This document shows positions 9,271 to 17,690 of a stretch of DNA of 64,000 bases, piece after piece (within the stretch, counting starts at the first letter, position 1; every line of letters starts with the position of its first letter). A model generated the notes under the pieces. That model searched no databases. It saw only the letters and a program-made list of their open reading frames with translations, and was not told the origin of the DNA. Origin of the DNA: Clostridia bacterium (GTDB lineage: Bacteria > Bacillota > Clostridia > Christensenellales > Borkfalkiaceae); assembly GCA_900771345.1 (NCBI GenBank), contig CAAGNQ010000045.1:1-64000 (forward strand), in the 5' to 3' direction. The translations under genes were made by a program, and so were the position numbers.

Positions 9271-10120
9271 TATTAAATATCCTTCTGTTCTTTTCTGAGA
9301 GAAGTTTTCTTTGATTGCCGTCGGCAAGAAGACTTTTCATTTTCTCAATATCTTTATTCTCAAGAGCCTTTTTATACTCGGATAAGTTTTTTATAATAGA
9401 GTCAAGTTCTTTTACTAAAAAATCAGAATTATCAACCGTAAGTTCAGCCCACATTTGAGGCGAAAGCCTAGCAACCCTAGTCATATCCCTAAAACTACCT
9501 GCAGAAAATCCCATAAAACTGTCTGCCGTGTCGCTTTTAATATACGAACTTGAAACGAGATGGGCAAGTTGAGAGGTGAACGCAATTATTCTATCGTGTT
9601 CTGTTGCCGAAGTAATCACAACCGAGCCAAAACCTATTTCTTTAGAAAATTCTTTTAATAGCGAGATATTTTTAAGGCTGGCGTTTACGGGCACTAAAAT
9701 CATGCTTGCCTTGTCAAAAAGGGTTGCCGTTGAGTGTTTTACGCCTGAAAACTCTCTGCCTGCCATAGGGTGCGAACTTATAAACTGCAAGTGTGGAAAT
9801 TTTTCAGCAAAAGTTTTCATACTCTCAACTATTTTTCGCTTGTTTCCACAGCAGTCGACTACTAGCGCACCATCTTTTAAGAGTGGGCAGTATTTTTCTA
9901 ACGCCCCCTCTAAACTTCGAGGGTAAAGTGATAAAAACAAAATATCAATATCCTTAATATTTTCATCACTTAACTCTTCATGATATGCACCGAGAAGTTT
10001 TCCAACCTTCATAGCCTCGCCGGAAAGGTCGAAAGCAAAAACCTTGTCCTGCGTACGATTTATAATCGTTCGCCCGAGCGAGCCTCCTATTAATCCTAGA
10101 CCTACTATCGCTATATTCAT
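9257..10120 (-). CDS. tyrA: Prephenate dehydrogenase
   Basis: Oxidatively decarboxylates prephenate to 4-hydroxyphenylpyruvate, the tyrosine branch. It is 287 residues, with a Rossmann GLGLIGGSLGR at 7–17, and the catalytic-His motif SHPMAGRE (His117). The following helical dimerisation domain contains TSQLAHLVSSSY and AGSFRDMTRVA. There is no ACT domain, so direct tyrosine feedback by that route is not expected. It sits second in the operon, nine bases after aroF. The SD-like GAGG is rather distant (13 bases). Confidence 0.95.
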   Translation of the reverse strand: MNIAIVGLGLIGGSLGRTIINRTQDKVFAFDLSGEAMKVGKLLGAYHEELSDENIKDIDILFLSLYPRSLEGALEKYCPLLKDGALVVDCCGNKRKIVESMKTFAEKFPHLQFISSHPMAGREFSGVKHSTATLFDKASMILVPVNASLKNISLLKEFSKEIGFGSVVITSATEHDRIIAFTSQLAHLVSSSYIKSDTADSFMGFSAGSFRDMTRVARLSPQMWAELTVDNSDFLVKELDSIIKNLSEYKKALENKDIEKMKSLLADGNQRKLLSEKNRRIFNNENQ

Positions 10121-10128
10121 ACTAGTTT

Positions 10129-11151
10129 TTATTCCTCTTTGCCGTACTTTCTATCAATTATCGGCATCATCATCTTTACCTTTTTAACAAGTTCTCTAAA
10201 CTGCATTGGGTTTAATGATTGCGCGCCGTCACAAAGGGCTTTTTTAGGGTCGTTATGCACCTCGATTATAAGCCCGTCAGCACCTGCGCCCACAGAGGCA
10301 AGTGACATTGGCTCAACGTATCTCGCCATACCCGTTGAATGGCTTGGGTCGATAATAATAGGGAGGTGCGTTCTTTCTTTTAGCGCAGGAACAGCCGAAA
10401 GGTCAAGCGTGTTTCTCGTCATCGTTTCAAAAGTTCTAATACCCCTTTCGCAAAGGATTACCTCGCTGTCCCCTTCTGCCATAATGTATTCTGCGCTCAT
10501 AAGAAGTTCTTGAAGGGTGTTTGCAAGCCCTCTTTTTAGAAGAATAGGCTTGCCCGTTTTGCCAACCTCTTTAAGAAGTTCAAAGTTTTGCATATTTCTT
10601 GCGCCTATTTGAATAACGTCAACTTCCTTAAACAAATCTAGATGGCTCACGCTCAAAAGTTCTGTAACGATAGGTAGCCCCGTTTCTCTTTTTGCCTCTA
10701 AGAGAAGTTCAATGCCCGTGTCCTTTAAGCCCTGAAAAGCGTAAGGGGAAGTTCTTGGCTTAAACGCGCCACCCCTAAGCATTGTTGCACCTGCTTCTTT
10801 AACTGCCTTTGCCACCTCGATAATCTGCTCTTTAGATTCTACCGAGCAAGGCCCTGCTATAATTTGAAAGTTGTTTCCACCAAATTTTACCCCTTTAACG
10901 TCAACTATCGTATTATCAGGGTGGAATTTTCTGTTGGCATTTTTATAAGGCTCTCCAACTCGCTGAACTTTTTCAACGATATCAAGACTTGAAATAAGGT
11001 CCATATCAACCCTGCTCGTATCTCCAACAAGCCCAAGAATAGTCGAGGTTTGACCACGGCTTATATGAACGTCAACTCCTTGCTCTTTAACCCAGTCGAT
11101 AAGGCTATTAAGTTGGTTTTCCTCACAAGAATTTTTTACAACGATTATCAT
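10129..11151 (-). CDS. aroF: DAHP synthase (3-deoxy-7-phosphoheptulonate synthase), AroF/AroG type with regulatory domain
   Basis: First committed step: PEP plus erythrose-4-phosphate to DAHP. It is 340 residues. Residues 1–about 70 form the ferredoxin-like/ACT-like regulatory domain known from Thermotoga-type (subfamily I-beta) enzymes. The barrel follows, with IAGPCSVES (about 97–105), MLRGGAFKPRTSPYAFQG, IQIGARNMQNFELL, LLKRG and IIDPSHSTG. In Thermotoga the N-terminal domain mediates tyrosine and phenylalanine inhibition. That would complement the transcriptional attenuator directly upstream. The SD GGGAGAG stands eight bases before the ATG. Confidence 0.96.
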   Translation of the reverse strand: MIIVVKNSCEENQLNSLIDWVKEQGVDVHISRGQTSTILGLVGDTSRVDMDLISSLDIVEKVQRVGEPYKNANRKFHPDNTIVDVKGVKFGGNNFQIIAGPCSVESKEQIIEVAKAVKEAGATMLRGGAFKPRTSPYAFQGLKDTGIELLLEAKRETGLPIVTELLSVSHLDLFKEVDVIQIGARNMQNFELLKEVGKTGKPILLKRGLANTLQELLMSAEYIMAEGDSEVILCERGIRTFETMTRNTLDLSAVPALKERTHLPIIIDPSHSTGMARYVEPMSLASVGAGADGLIIEVHNDPKKALCDGAQSLNPMQFRELVKKVKMMMPIIDRKYGKEE

Positions 11152-11190
11152 AAAATCTCTCCCATATAAAAGTATGTATTTATATCTATT

Positions 11191-11225
11191 AAAAAAGGCT
11201 TTGCAGTAACTAACTACAAAGCCTT
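11191..11225 (-). terminator. Attenuator terminator in the aro operon leader
   Basis: On the minus strand AAGGCTTTG (11217–11225 complement) pairs with CAAAGCCTT (11195–11203 complement), extended by an inner AGT/ACT pairing and followed by six U residues. It lies after the leader peptide and before aroF. A competing pairing is readable: RNA from 11264–11254 (AGUAAUAACUA) can pair with RNA from 11216–11205 (UAGUUAGUUACU, one bulge). That would invade the hairpin loop and inner stem. Confidence 0.8.
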
Positions 11226-11262
11226 ATTTCCATTAACGCAAAAATAATCCGTATAGTTATTA

Positions 11263-11325
11263 CTAACGCGATATTGAAAACTTGTTATTAAAGTAAAAAT
11301 AATAGTTAAATCTAATAGTTTTCAT
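11263..11325 (-). CDS. Aro operon leader peptide, Phe/Tyr-rich (20 codons)
   Basis: A 20-codon frame beginning ATG at 11325 and ending TAG at 11263. It has a GGGAG Shine–Dalgarno eight bases upstream. The core reads RFNYYFYFNNKF: four Phe and three Tyr in 20 residues, six of them within seven consecutive codons. It lies between a consensus promoter and an intrinsic terminator in front of aroF. The design matches classical peptide-coupled attenuators such as those of enterobacterial pheA. The stop codon adjoins the sequence that would form the antiterminator, so a ribosome finishing the peptide would mask it and a ribosome stalled at Phe/Tyr codons would not. Function is inferred; the sequence elements are seen. 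Confidence 0.82.
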   Translation of the reverse strand: MKTIRFNYYFYFNNKFSISR

Positions 11326-11350
11326 TCTTTTTGCTCCCAAATACCTCTTA

Positions 11351-11379
11351 ATTATATTCCTTTAAAAATCTCCTGTCAA
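11351..11379 (-). promoter_or_regulatory. Consensus promoter of the aro operon
   Basis: TTGACA (11374–11379) and TATAAT (11351–11356) with a 17-base spacer, a perfect sigma-A consensus. The start site would be near 11344, about 19 bases before the leader-peptide ATG and 190 bases before aroF. A strong promoter followed by an attenuator is what leader-peptide control requires. Confidence 0.88.
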
Positions 11380-11404
11380 GTAAATTCTTAAAATTGTTAG
11401 ATAA

Positions 11405-12964
11405 TTATTGAATTTTCTTAATAAGCCATTTTTCGCCTTTTTGATAAATTATTAAAAATGCAACAAACGAGCATACTGCCGAAAGCACCAAGGCTATTAA
11501 AAGCAGGAGGGTTGGCTCTAACGGTATAAAATGAACTATCAAAAAGTTTATTCCCGTGAACAAAAATCCACCTAGCATAGTAAATAGTACCGATATACTT
11601 TGCTTAACTGCAACCGTTTCGTTATCCCACTTCATCATCGGGAATAAAATATTCATAAGTAATCCTAAAAGAACTCCAAACAATGCTATCATTCCACCTA
11701 CAAGGGTTAAAATTATTATGGAAAATATTTCTAGGCGTGCTATAATTCCAACTGCAAGTGCGCTAACTATAGCCGGCATCACCGAAGTTATTATACCCAC
11801 CTTGATTTTTGCATAAAATACGTCAAGCATACTAACGGGCGAAGTTCTTATCACCCAAAAGGACTGACCTTCAAGTGAGATAGCACAGTTAGTTGACGGA
11901 GCCATTAAAAAGCAGAATGAGAAAACAAGTGGAATATACGGCAAAAAGGTTTCAATGAGGTTAATTCCCGTTTGTTTTTCTATATTAGGGCTAATTATTG
12001 CAAAAGCGATTAAACCTACTGCACCTATAACCGAGCCGATAAGCGAATTCATAACGTAAGTTGCGTTTGAAAAGAATTTTCTAATCTCTTTTTTAAATAG
12101 CGCTCTGCTTAGACCTAAATTCTTCCCTCTTCTTAAAACGAAATTCTTATTAGTTTTCTTTTTAATTAGAAGTGCGTTCATTTTTTTATAGGTTATTGAA
12201 ACTAATATTGAAACGAGCGCAAACGGAATAATACTAATTAGCACAAACAGTAATAAATGCAGTATACTATTAAGCGCTTTTAAGGTTATCGGATATATAA
12301 AATATAGCGTCGTAATGGTCGCCATAGGGTTTTCGTACGTTCCAGCAAAAAAACAAAGCGCAAATATTCCTGCGAGTAAAATTATCCATAATATCAGTTG
12401 AATTAAGGCTTTTTTATTAAATTTTGACGACACGAACGCGACTAACGCGCCTAGAATTACCGATATCGTTATAGGCATTAAAGGCGAAAATATTACTAGG
12501 GGAAGGAGAGATAAAATCTCACTAAGCAAGATTTGAGAATACCCTGAGCAAACTATAACGGTGGTAACCATAATGCAAATTGTAAAAAATAAATCTGCTA
12601 TGTACATAAATGCAAGTTTGACCATAACTATTGTGGTCGTTTTTATAGGCATTGAAGAAAGCAGGTCGTAATCCTTAAAGCCGTATAAGGCGCTAAACGC
12701 CGTGTAAAACGAAAAAACAAAACTTACAACTGCCGATAATCCTAGCATTATAGGAATAATTTGCTTTGGGTCACTACCTGACATAAGCAATATTTCCAAA
12801 AACATTTTAGAATAAATAAACCCACAGAGCGCAAAAACCCCAATAAATAGAATAACCATTGAAAGCCCACCCGAGAGCGCTCCTGCTTTGTTTTTCTTAT
12901 TTTTCCCGTTGAGTTTTAAAAAATTTATCGCCTGAACTTTGACAAGCGCAAAAAACTTAGCCAT
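11405..12964 (-). CDS. ABC-2-type exporter permease, large multi-pass protein
   Basis: About 519 residues from the chosen ATG at 12964 (GGAG seven bases upstream; an earlier frame start at 12991 lies inside the ATPase gene). The protein has roughly a dozen hydrophobic segments in two clusters separated by a Lys/Arg-rich loop (KKKTNKNFVLRRGKN). This resembles the large permease subunits paired with bacitracin- or Yha-type ABC ATPases. It is translationally coupled to the ATPase gene, with an eight-base overlap. Substrate is unknown; export of a lipid, peptide or antimicrobial is typical for such pairs. No accessory two-component genes are adjacent. Confidence 0.8.
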   Translation of the reverse strand: MAKFFALVKVQAINFLKLNGKNKKNKAGALSGGLSMVILFIGVFALCGFIYSKMFLEILLMSGSDPKQIIPIMLGLSAVVSFVFSFYTAFSALYGFKDYDLLSSMPIKTTTIVMVKLAFMYIADLFFTICIMVTTVIVCSGYSQILLSEILSLLPLVIFSPLMPITISVILGALVAFVSSKFNKKALIQLILWIILLAGIFALCFFAGTYENPMATITTLYFIYPITLKALNSILHLLLFVLISIIPFALVSILVSITYKKMNALLIKKKTNKNFVLRRGKNLGLSRALFKKEIRKFFSNATYVMNSLIGSVIGAVGLIAFAIISPNIEKQTGINLIETFLPYIPLVFSFCFLMAPSTNCAISLEGQSFWVIRTSPVSMLDVFYAKIKVGIITSVMPAIVSALAVGIIARLEIFSIIILTLVGGMIALFGVLLGLLMNILFPMMKWDNETVAVKQSISVLFTMLGGFLFTGINFLIVHFIPLEPTLLLLIALVLSAVCSFVAFLIIYQKGEKWLIKKIQ

Positions 12965-13664
12965 TTTGAATCTCCAAGAACAAACTCTCAAGCGATTTAT
13001 CGCCTATAATTTCTGCAACGTTGCCTTCCTTGACTAGCCTGCCGTTTTTAATTATGCCAACTCTATCACAAAGTTTTTCAACTACTTCTAAAACGTGTGA
13101 AGAAAAGAAAATCGCTCCCCCGTTATCGCAAAATTCACGCATAATTTTTTTAAGGTTATGCGAGGCAATCGGGTCAAGACCTACGAACGGCTCGTCTAGA
13201 ATAAGAAGTTTTGGCGAATGCACGAGAGCCGAGATTAGCACGAGTTTTTGTTTCATTCCGTGTGAGTATGACGAAATAACGTCACCTAAATTAGAGGTGA
13301 GTTCAAACTTATCTGCATACTCTTTTATAAGCGCGTTTCTCTCGTCGCCTACCGTAAAAATATCACAGATAAAATTTATGTATTGTTCGCCCGTCAAATT
13401 ATCGTAAATATCAGGATTATCAGGAATATACGCCGTAATTTGCTTGCATTCTATAGGGTTAGTTTTAACAGATTTTCCATTAATCAAAATTTCACCGTCT
13501 TCAAAATCGAGAGCACCCACGATAGATTTAATAGTCGTCGACTTGCCTGCGCCGTTATGCCCGATAAAACCGTAAATTTCCCCTGCACTAACGCTTAGCG
13601 AGAGGTTATCAACAGCCTTAAAATCTTTGCCGTATTTTTTTGTTAGATTTTTAATCTGTAACAT
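12957..13664 (-). CDS. ABC transporter ATP-binding protein
   Basis: A 235-residue cytosolic ATPase. Walker A is GHNGAGKST (about 35–43), the Q-loop is in TAYIPDNPDIYDNLTG, the ABC signature is SYSHGMKQK, Walker B is LLILDEPF and the H-loop is FFSSHVLEVVE. The form belongs to the CcmA/DrrA-like group that pairs with ABC-2 permeases. AAGGAG precedes the ATG. It overlaps the downstream permease and the upstream BrkB-family gene by 14 bases, which suggests one transcript. The substrate cannot be inferred. Confidence 0.93.
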   Translation of the reverse strand: MLQIKNLTKKYGKDFKAVDNLSLSVSAGEIYGFIGHNGAGKSTTIKSIVGALDFEDGEILINGKSVKTNPIECKQITAYIPDNPDIYDNLTGEQYINFICDIFTVGDERNALIKEYADKFELTSNLGDVISSYSHGMKQKLVLISALVHSPKLLILDEPFVGLDPIASHNLKKIMREFCDNGGAIFFSSHVLEVVEKLCDRVGIIKNGRLVKEGNVAEIIGDKSLESLFLEIQNG

Positions 13665-14463
13665 ATTTATCTCCTTTACCTTGACTTTTAGTTTTTAGGT
13701 GTGCGTTTATTATAACGCCCACTACTAATGCTAACATTATTATATAAGACCACAGCAAAAAAACAACTATTGCCGCTAAACTTCCGTAAAAAGCATTATA
13801 CGAGTTAAAAATCCTTAAGTAGATTATATAACCTATCGTGCCTAAAACCACGATAAAAAGAGAAACGAAACTTCCAAGCCAAAGTTCGCCAAAGTGAAGT
13901 TTTATAGGGCTTATAAATCTATTAAGTACTATAATTATAACATAACCGAATATTATTGCAAGTAAAAAAACAGTCATTGTCAAAAAAAGTTTATCACTAA
14001 AAATTATGGCACCTTTTTCCATAAGAGCGCCACCAAACGCAAAAATAAAGGCAAGGCTTAAAAACATAATAAACAAAATTCCGAGAGAAATCAACGCCCA
14101 ACCACGCCTAAATATTCCTCGCTTACGCCCTAAAAAATATCCGTAAAGAAAGTCGCCGTCTTTTGACATTTGATTAAGAAGCGTGGTGCAGGAAAAAATT
14201 ACCGAGCCTAAAAATAAAATTGTCGTACCTTTGCTTGCCTTTTCGGCAGTAGTGGCAATAGCCTCACCAGTAGTTCTAAATTCTTCAGGAAGCCTAGAAA
14301 CAAAATCACGGGTAATATCCACGCCGAAAACCCCGAATGCCGTGATTAATAAAAATGCAAGAGGCACAACTGAGGTTAGAAAGAAAAATACCCACGCTCC
14401 AGCGACGGTGGTGAGGCGTTTTTGATTAGCATAAGATATTGCACGCTTAATAAATTTCCACAT
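13651..14463 (-). CDS. YihY/BrkB-family integral membrane protein
   Basis: About 270 residues from the ATG at 14463, with six membrane segments and the family-typical N-terminal region RLTTVAGAWVFFFLTSVVPLAFLLI. The GTG at 14526 is rejected as start because it lies within the terminator hairpin of the upstream gene. The ATG used has no clear Shine–Dalgarno, so the start is uncertain. The family was once annotated as RNase BN in error; its true role, perhaps in envelope transport, remains unsettled. It overlaps the ABC ATPase gene, a hint of co-expression with the exporter. Confidence 0.85.
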   Translation of the reverse strand: MWKFIKRAISYANQKRLTTVAGAWVFFFLTSVVPLAFLLITAFGVFGVDITRDFVSRLPEEFRTTGEAIATTAEKASKGTTILFLGSVIFSCTTLLNQMSKDGDFLYGYFLGRKRGIFRRGWALISLGILFIMFLSLAFIFAFGGALMEKGAIIFSDKLFLTMTVFLLAIIFGYVIIIVLNRFISPIKLHFGELWLGSFVSLFIVVLGTIGYIIYLRIFNSYNAFYGSLAAIVVFLLWSYIIMLALVVGVIINAHLKTKSQGKGDKYVTD

Positions 14464-14497
14464 AGAATAAGTCTGTGGAATAAATAATTGTTTATAC

Positions 14498-14528
14498 AAA
14501 AAAGGGTGCAGCGCGTTTGGTCGCACCC
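14498..14528 (-). terminator. Intrinsic terminator after the PfkB kinase gene
   Basis: GGGTGC (14523–14528 complement) pairs with GCACCC (14504–14509 complement) on the minus strand, followed by six U. It begins a few bases after the kinase stop. Confidence 0.8.
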
Positions 14529-14534
14529 TCTTCC

Positions 14535-15461
14535 TTAAATTTTTTGTGAAAAAATCTTTGAGTAAATTTCGTTATATTTATCCTTGTAAAATAAATTTGT
14601 TCCACTCGTCGTTACTGCTGCAGTGCCTGCGGCTACCGACATTTTTAAGAGTTCGTGCATAGGCACGCCTTGAACTAATCCAACACAGGCAGCAGCCACC
14701 ATACAATCGCCTGCACCTACCGTTGAGTTTACGGCTACTGATGCACTCTTACAGTAATAACTTTCCTTGCCGTCGGTTAAAACAGCCCCCTCAGACCCAA
14801 GCGAGATTAAAACGTTCTTAACGCCCAAATCTAAATATTTGCCTGCCGCTTTTACCATGTCTTTTAATGAATAAATGCTCGTTCCAACAAAGTTTTCAAG
14901 TTCTCTTTGGTTAGGTTTTGCCATAAATATTTCCCTGCCTTTAATAGCAGATAACATATTAGCCTTTTCGGTATCAACGATAACCTTAACCTCTTTAGGG
15001 ATAACCGATAAAACTTCCCCGTAAAATTCAGGACTAACGCCTTTAGGCAAACTTCCACTCATAACTGCAATTTCACATTCAGCAGATTTTTGTTTTACAA
15101 AATCGATTAGTTCAATCTGCTTTTCTCTTGATACGGTTTCTCCCCTATCGTTAATTTCAGTCAGCATAGAGCGTTTATCTATAATCTTATAGTTCACCCT
15201 CGCGTTTCCTTCGTTATAGATAAATTTGTGTTTAACCCCCTCTTTATCAAGGTTGTGTTCAAACATTCTGCCGTGGTTATCGAACATAAAACCTGTGGCA
15301 AAACTCTCTTCACCAAGCCTTGCGACACCCATTGCAACGTTTAATGCTTTGCCCGAATACGTTTCAACTTTGCTGTCTATTCTGTTAAGCATACCGACGT
15401 TTAGACTGTCCATTTCTATCGTGCAGTCAATACTCGGGTTTGGGCATATTGATAATATCAT
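14535..15461 (-). CDS. PfkB-family sugar-phosphate kinase (1-phosphofructokinase-like)
   Basis: A 308-residue ribokinase-fold kinase. The N-terminus MILSICPNPSIDCT and the motif GKALNVAMGVARLG are typical of the 1-phosphofructokinase/tagatose-6-phosphate kinase branch (FruK, LacC). The C-terminal anion-hole and catalytic-base motif reads STVGAGDCMVAA, where most relatives have GAGDSMVAG. GGAGATG precedes the ATG. No PTS fructose permease or FruR regulator is adjacent, which leaves the substrate open: fructose-1-phosphate is the first guess and tagatose-6-phosphate is second. It is transcribed after the EF-G-like gene and ends at a terminator. Confidence 0.88.
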   Translation of the reverse strand: MILSICPNPSIDCTIEMDSLNVGMLNRIDSKVETYSGKALNVAMGVARLGEESFATGFMFDNHGRMFEHNLDKEGVKHKFIYNEGNARVNYKIIDKRSMLTEINDRGETVSREKQIELIDFVKQKSAECEIAVMSGSLPKGVSPEFYGEVLSVIPKEVKVIVDTEKANMLSAIKGREIFMAKPNQRELENFVGTSIYSLKDMVKAAGKYLDLGVKNVLISLGSEGAVLTDGKESYYCKSASVAVNSTVGAGDCMVAAACVGLVQGVPMHELLKMSVAAGTAAVTTSGTNLFYKDKYNEIYSKIFSQKI

Positions 15462-15500
15462 TTAATCATCTCCAAAATCTGCGCTTTTTTCAGCGCGTTA

Positions 15501-17561
15501 TTATTTATTAGCCTCTGCAATAATCTTTTTTTGCGTTTCAAACGGCACTTCTTCATAGCCTAAGAACTCGAACGAGAATTTGCCTCTACCTTGCGTCATA
15601 CTGCGAAGGTCGGTTGCGTACTTAAGCATTTCAATAAGTGGCGCTTCTGCCGAAATTTCTTGCTTTCCGTCCACCGTTTCCATACCTAAAATTCTGCCAC
15701 GGCGCTTATTCATATCTCCTAAAATATCTCCCGTGTAATTATCAGGAACGAGGATTTTATACGAGTAGATAGGCTCTAAAATTACGGGTTTTGCGCGAGC
15801 AATCGCATCTTCATAGGCAAGTTTTGCAGCAGAAACGAACGCAACTTCCTTACTGTCAACAGGGTGATATTTTCCGTCGTAAAGGGTGCACTTAAGGTCC
15901 ACCATAGGATAGCCTGCCAAAACGCCTTTCGAAATAGCCTCGCGAAGTCCTTTTTCTACTGCAGGAATAAACTGTTTAGGAACAGCACCACCGACAACGG
16001 CGTCAACAAACTCAAATTGCCCGTCGCTTGCACCTGGCTCAAACCTAATATTAACAACACCGAACTGACCAGCGCCACCCGTTTGCTTTTTGTGTTTGCC
16101 CTCTGCCTCTGCTACGCCCGTAATTTTTTCCTTAAAGGCAACTTTAGGCTCTGATAGAACTGCCTCACAACCAAATTTCGCCTTAAGTTTTTTGCAAAGC
16201 ACTTCAAGTTGTGTTTCGCCTTGCCCACGAATAACCGTTTCACCTGTTTCTAGGTCTTTTTCTATCTTAAAGGTCAAATCTTCTTCTGCAAGTCGATTTA
16301 AACCTTGGAAAACCTTATCTTCCTCGCCCGATTTAGCGGCAGAAATCTTCATTGTGATAACAGGTTTAGGTAGTGGAATATCGTAGTATTTAATCTTATA
16401 TTTTTCGTCACACAAAGTATCGTTAGTATTAGTGCAAACGAGTTTATTAACTGCACCTATATCACCTGCAACCAGTTCGTCAACCACCTCTTGCTTTTTG
16501 CCCTTCATAACGTAAATGCTGTTGATTCTTTCCTTTTCACCCGTCGTCATATTAACTACGGTCATGCCACTCTTTAGTTTGCCGGTAAATACCCTTATCA
16601 TATTGAGTTTTCCAACGAACGGGTCGGCAACCGTCTTAAACACTTGAGCCGAAAACGGTTTTTCAATATCGCTAACTATCGACAGAACTTCACCGTTTTG
16701 GTCGGTTGCAAGCACCGGCCTTCTCTCTAACGGTGATGGCAAAAGGTCAACTATTTCATACATCAAGTTCAAAACGCCCATATTTTGAAGGGCAGAGCCA
16801 CCCATAATCGGAATAGTTTCGCCCGAGGCTAGACCACTTCTAAGTCCTGCAACGATTTCATCGTTAGTTAAAGTTCCCTCCTCAAAGAACTTGTCAAGAA
16901 GTGCTTCTGAAGTTTCAGCAGCAGCCTCGATAAGCGCGTCTTTAAGTTCCTTAAGGTCGCCTTCCATTCCCGAAGGTAGTTCAACCTGCTCCCTTCCACC
17001 AGGAGAAAATTCAAACGCCTTTCCAGATATTACCGAAACGTATCCTTTCATCTTATTATCACGGATAATAGGAAGGTGAGTTGGAGAAATCTTTCTGCCG
17101 TACTTTTCACGGAAAGCGTTTACCGTGTCAACGTAGTTAGCGTTTTCCTTGTCTATCCCGTTTACGAATATCATTAATGGAATATGACGGCGAATGCAAT
17201 AGTCTATGGTCTTTTCTGCGCCAACAGACACGCTCCCTGATGCATCTGCAACTAGCACTGCAGAGCCGACTGCTCGCATTGCCTCTTCAAATTCACCCTC
17301 AAAATCATAAAAACCAGGCACGTCAATCAAATTAATTTTAACGTCTTGCCAGTATGTATGTGCGCAAGCAAGTGAAATAGATATCCCCCTTGAAGTTTCC
17401 TGCTCGTCAAAATCCATAACTGTATTCTTTTCGGTCGTTTTGCCAAGTCTATCAATCGTTTTGCCGTTAAAAAGAATAGCCTCTGCTAAAGAGGTTTTCC
17501 CCTCACCACTATGCCCTACGATTGCAACGTTCCTAATTTTTTCTGTTAAAATATTGCCCAT
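15501..17561 (-). CDS. Elongation factor G-like GTPase (EF-G paralogue)
   Basis: A 686-residue protein with full EF-G architecture: GTPase, domain II, and domains III–V (YHPVDSKEVAF, RGRILGMETVDG). The GTPase motifs differ from canonical EF-G. The P-loop is GHSGEGKTS rather than AHxDAGKTT, G3 is DVPGFYDF instead of DTPGHVDF, and the G4 motif is NGID instead of NKxD. These mark the second-copy EF-G group (FusA2-like), whose role is less clear than that of the main translocase. It is not within the str operon. A fair promoter lies upstream at 17626–17654. A GCGCT/AGCGC hairpin after the stop may be a weak terminator. Confidence 0.9.
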   Translation of the reverse strand: MGNILTEKIRNVAIVGHSGEGKTSLAEAILFNGKTIDRLGKTTEKNTVMDFDEQETSRGISISLACAHTYWQDVKINLIDVPGFYDFEGEFEEAMRAVGSAVLVADASGSVSVGAEKTIDYCIRRHIPLMIFVNGIDKENANYVDTVNAFREKYGRKISPTHLPIIRDNKMKGYVSVISGKAFEFSPGGREQVELPSGMEGDLKELKDALIEAAAETSEALLDKFFEEGTLTNDEIVAGLRSGLASGETIPIMGGSALQNMGVLNLMYEIVDLLPSPLERRPVLATDQNGEVLSIVSDIEKPFSAQVFKTVADPFVGKLNMIRVFTGKLKSGMTVVNMTTGEKERINSIYVMKGKKQEVVDELVAGDIGAVNKLVCTNTNDTLCDEKYKIKYYDIPLPKPVITMKISAAKSGEEDKVFQGLNRLAEEDLTFKIEKDLETGETVIRGQGETQLEVLCKKLKAKFGCEAVLSEPKVAFKEKITGVAEAEGKHKKQTGGAGQFGVVNIRFEPGASDGQFEFVDAVVGGAVPKQFIPAVEKGLREAISKGVLAGYPMVDLKCTLYDGKYHPVDSKEVAFVSAAKLAYEDAIARAKPVILEPIYSYKILVPDNYTGDILGDMNKRRGRILGMETVDGKQEISAEAPLIEMLKYATDLRSMTQGRGKFSFEFLGYEEVPFETQKKIIAEANK

Positions 17562-17625
17562 AACTTATCATCCCCCTTCTTGCTATTATGGCACTATGCC
17601 GTTCCCTTATCTAAACGACATTATC

Positions 17626-17654
17626 ATTATAAACCATAACCCTAAAATTTTCAA
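17626..17654 (-). promoter_or_regulatory. Promoter of the EF-G-like gene
   Basis: TTGAAA (17649–17654), 17-base spacer, TATAAT (17626–17631) on the minus strand. The predicted leader is about 58 nt with a small GGCA/TGCC hairpin and a GGGGG Shine–Dalgarno. Confidence 0.7.
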
Positions 17655-17690
17655 GAGGGTTTTAAAAATTTATAGGCAAATTTTGTCTGA

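Noticed and set aside
11152..11350. T-box riboswitch ahead of aroF
   Set aside because: No T-box sequence (TGGNACCGCG-like) or specifier-loop architecture; the leader is too short and is explained by a leader peptide.
14464..14526. GTG start at 14526 for the BrkB-family gene
   Set aside because: The GTG lies within the terminator hairpin of the upstream kinase gene; the ATG at 14463 matches the family N-terminus.
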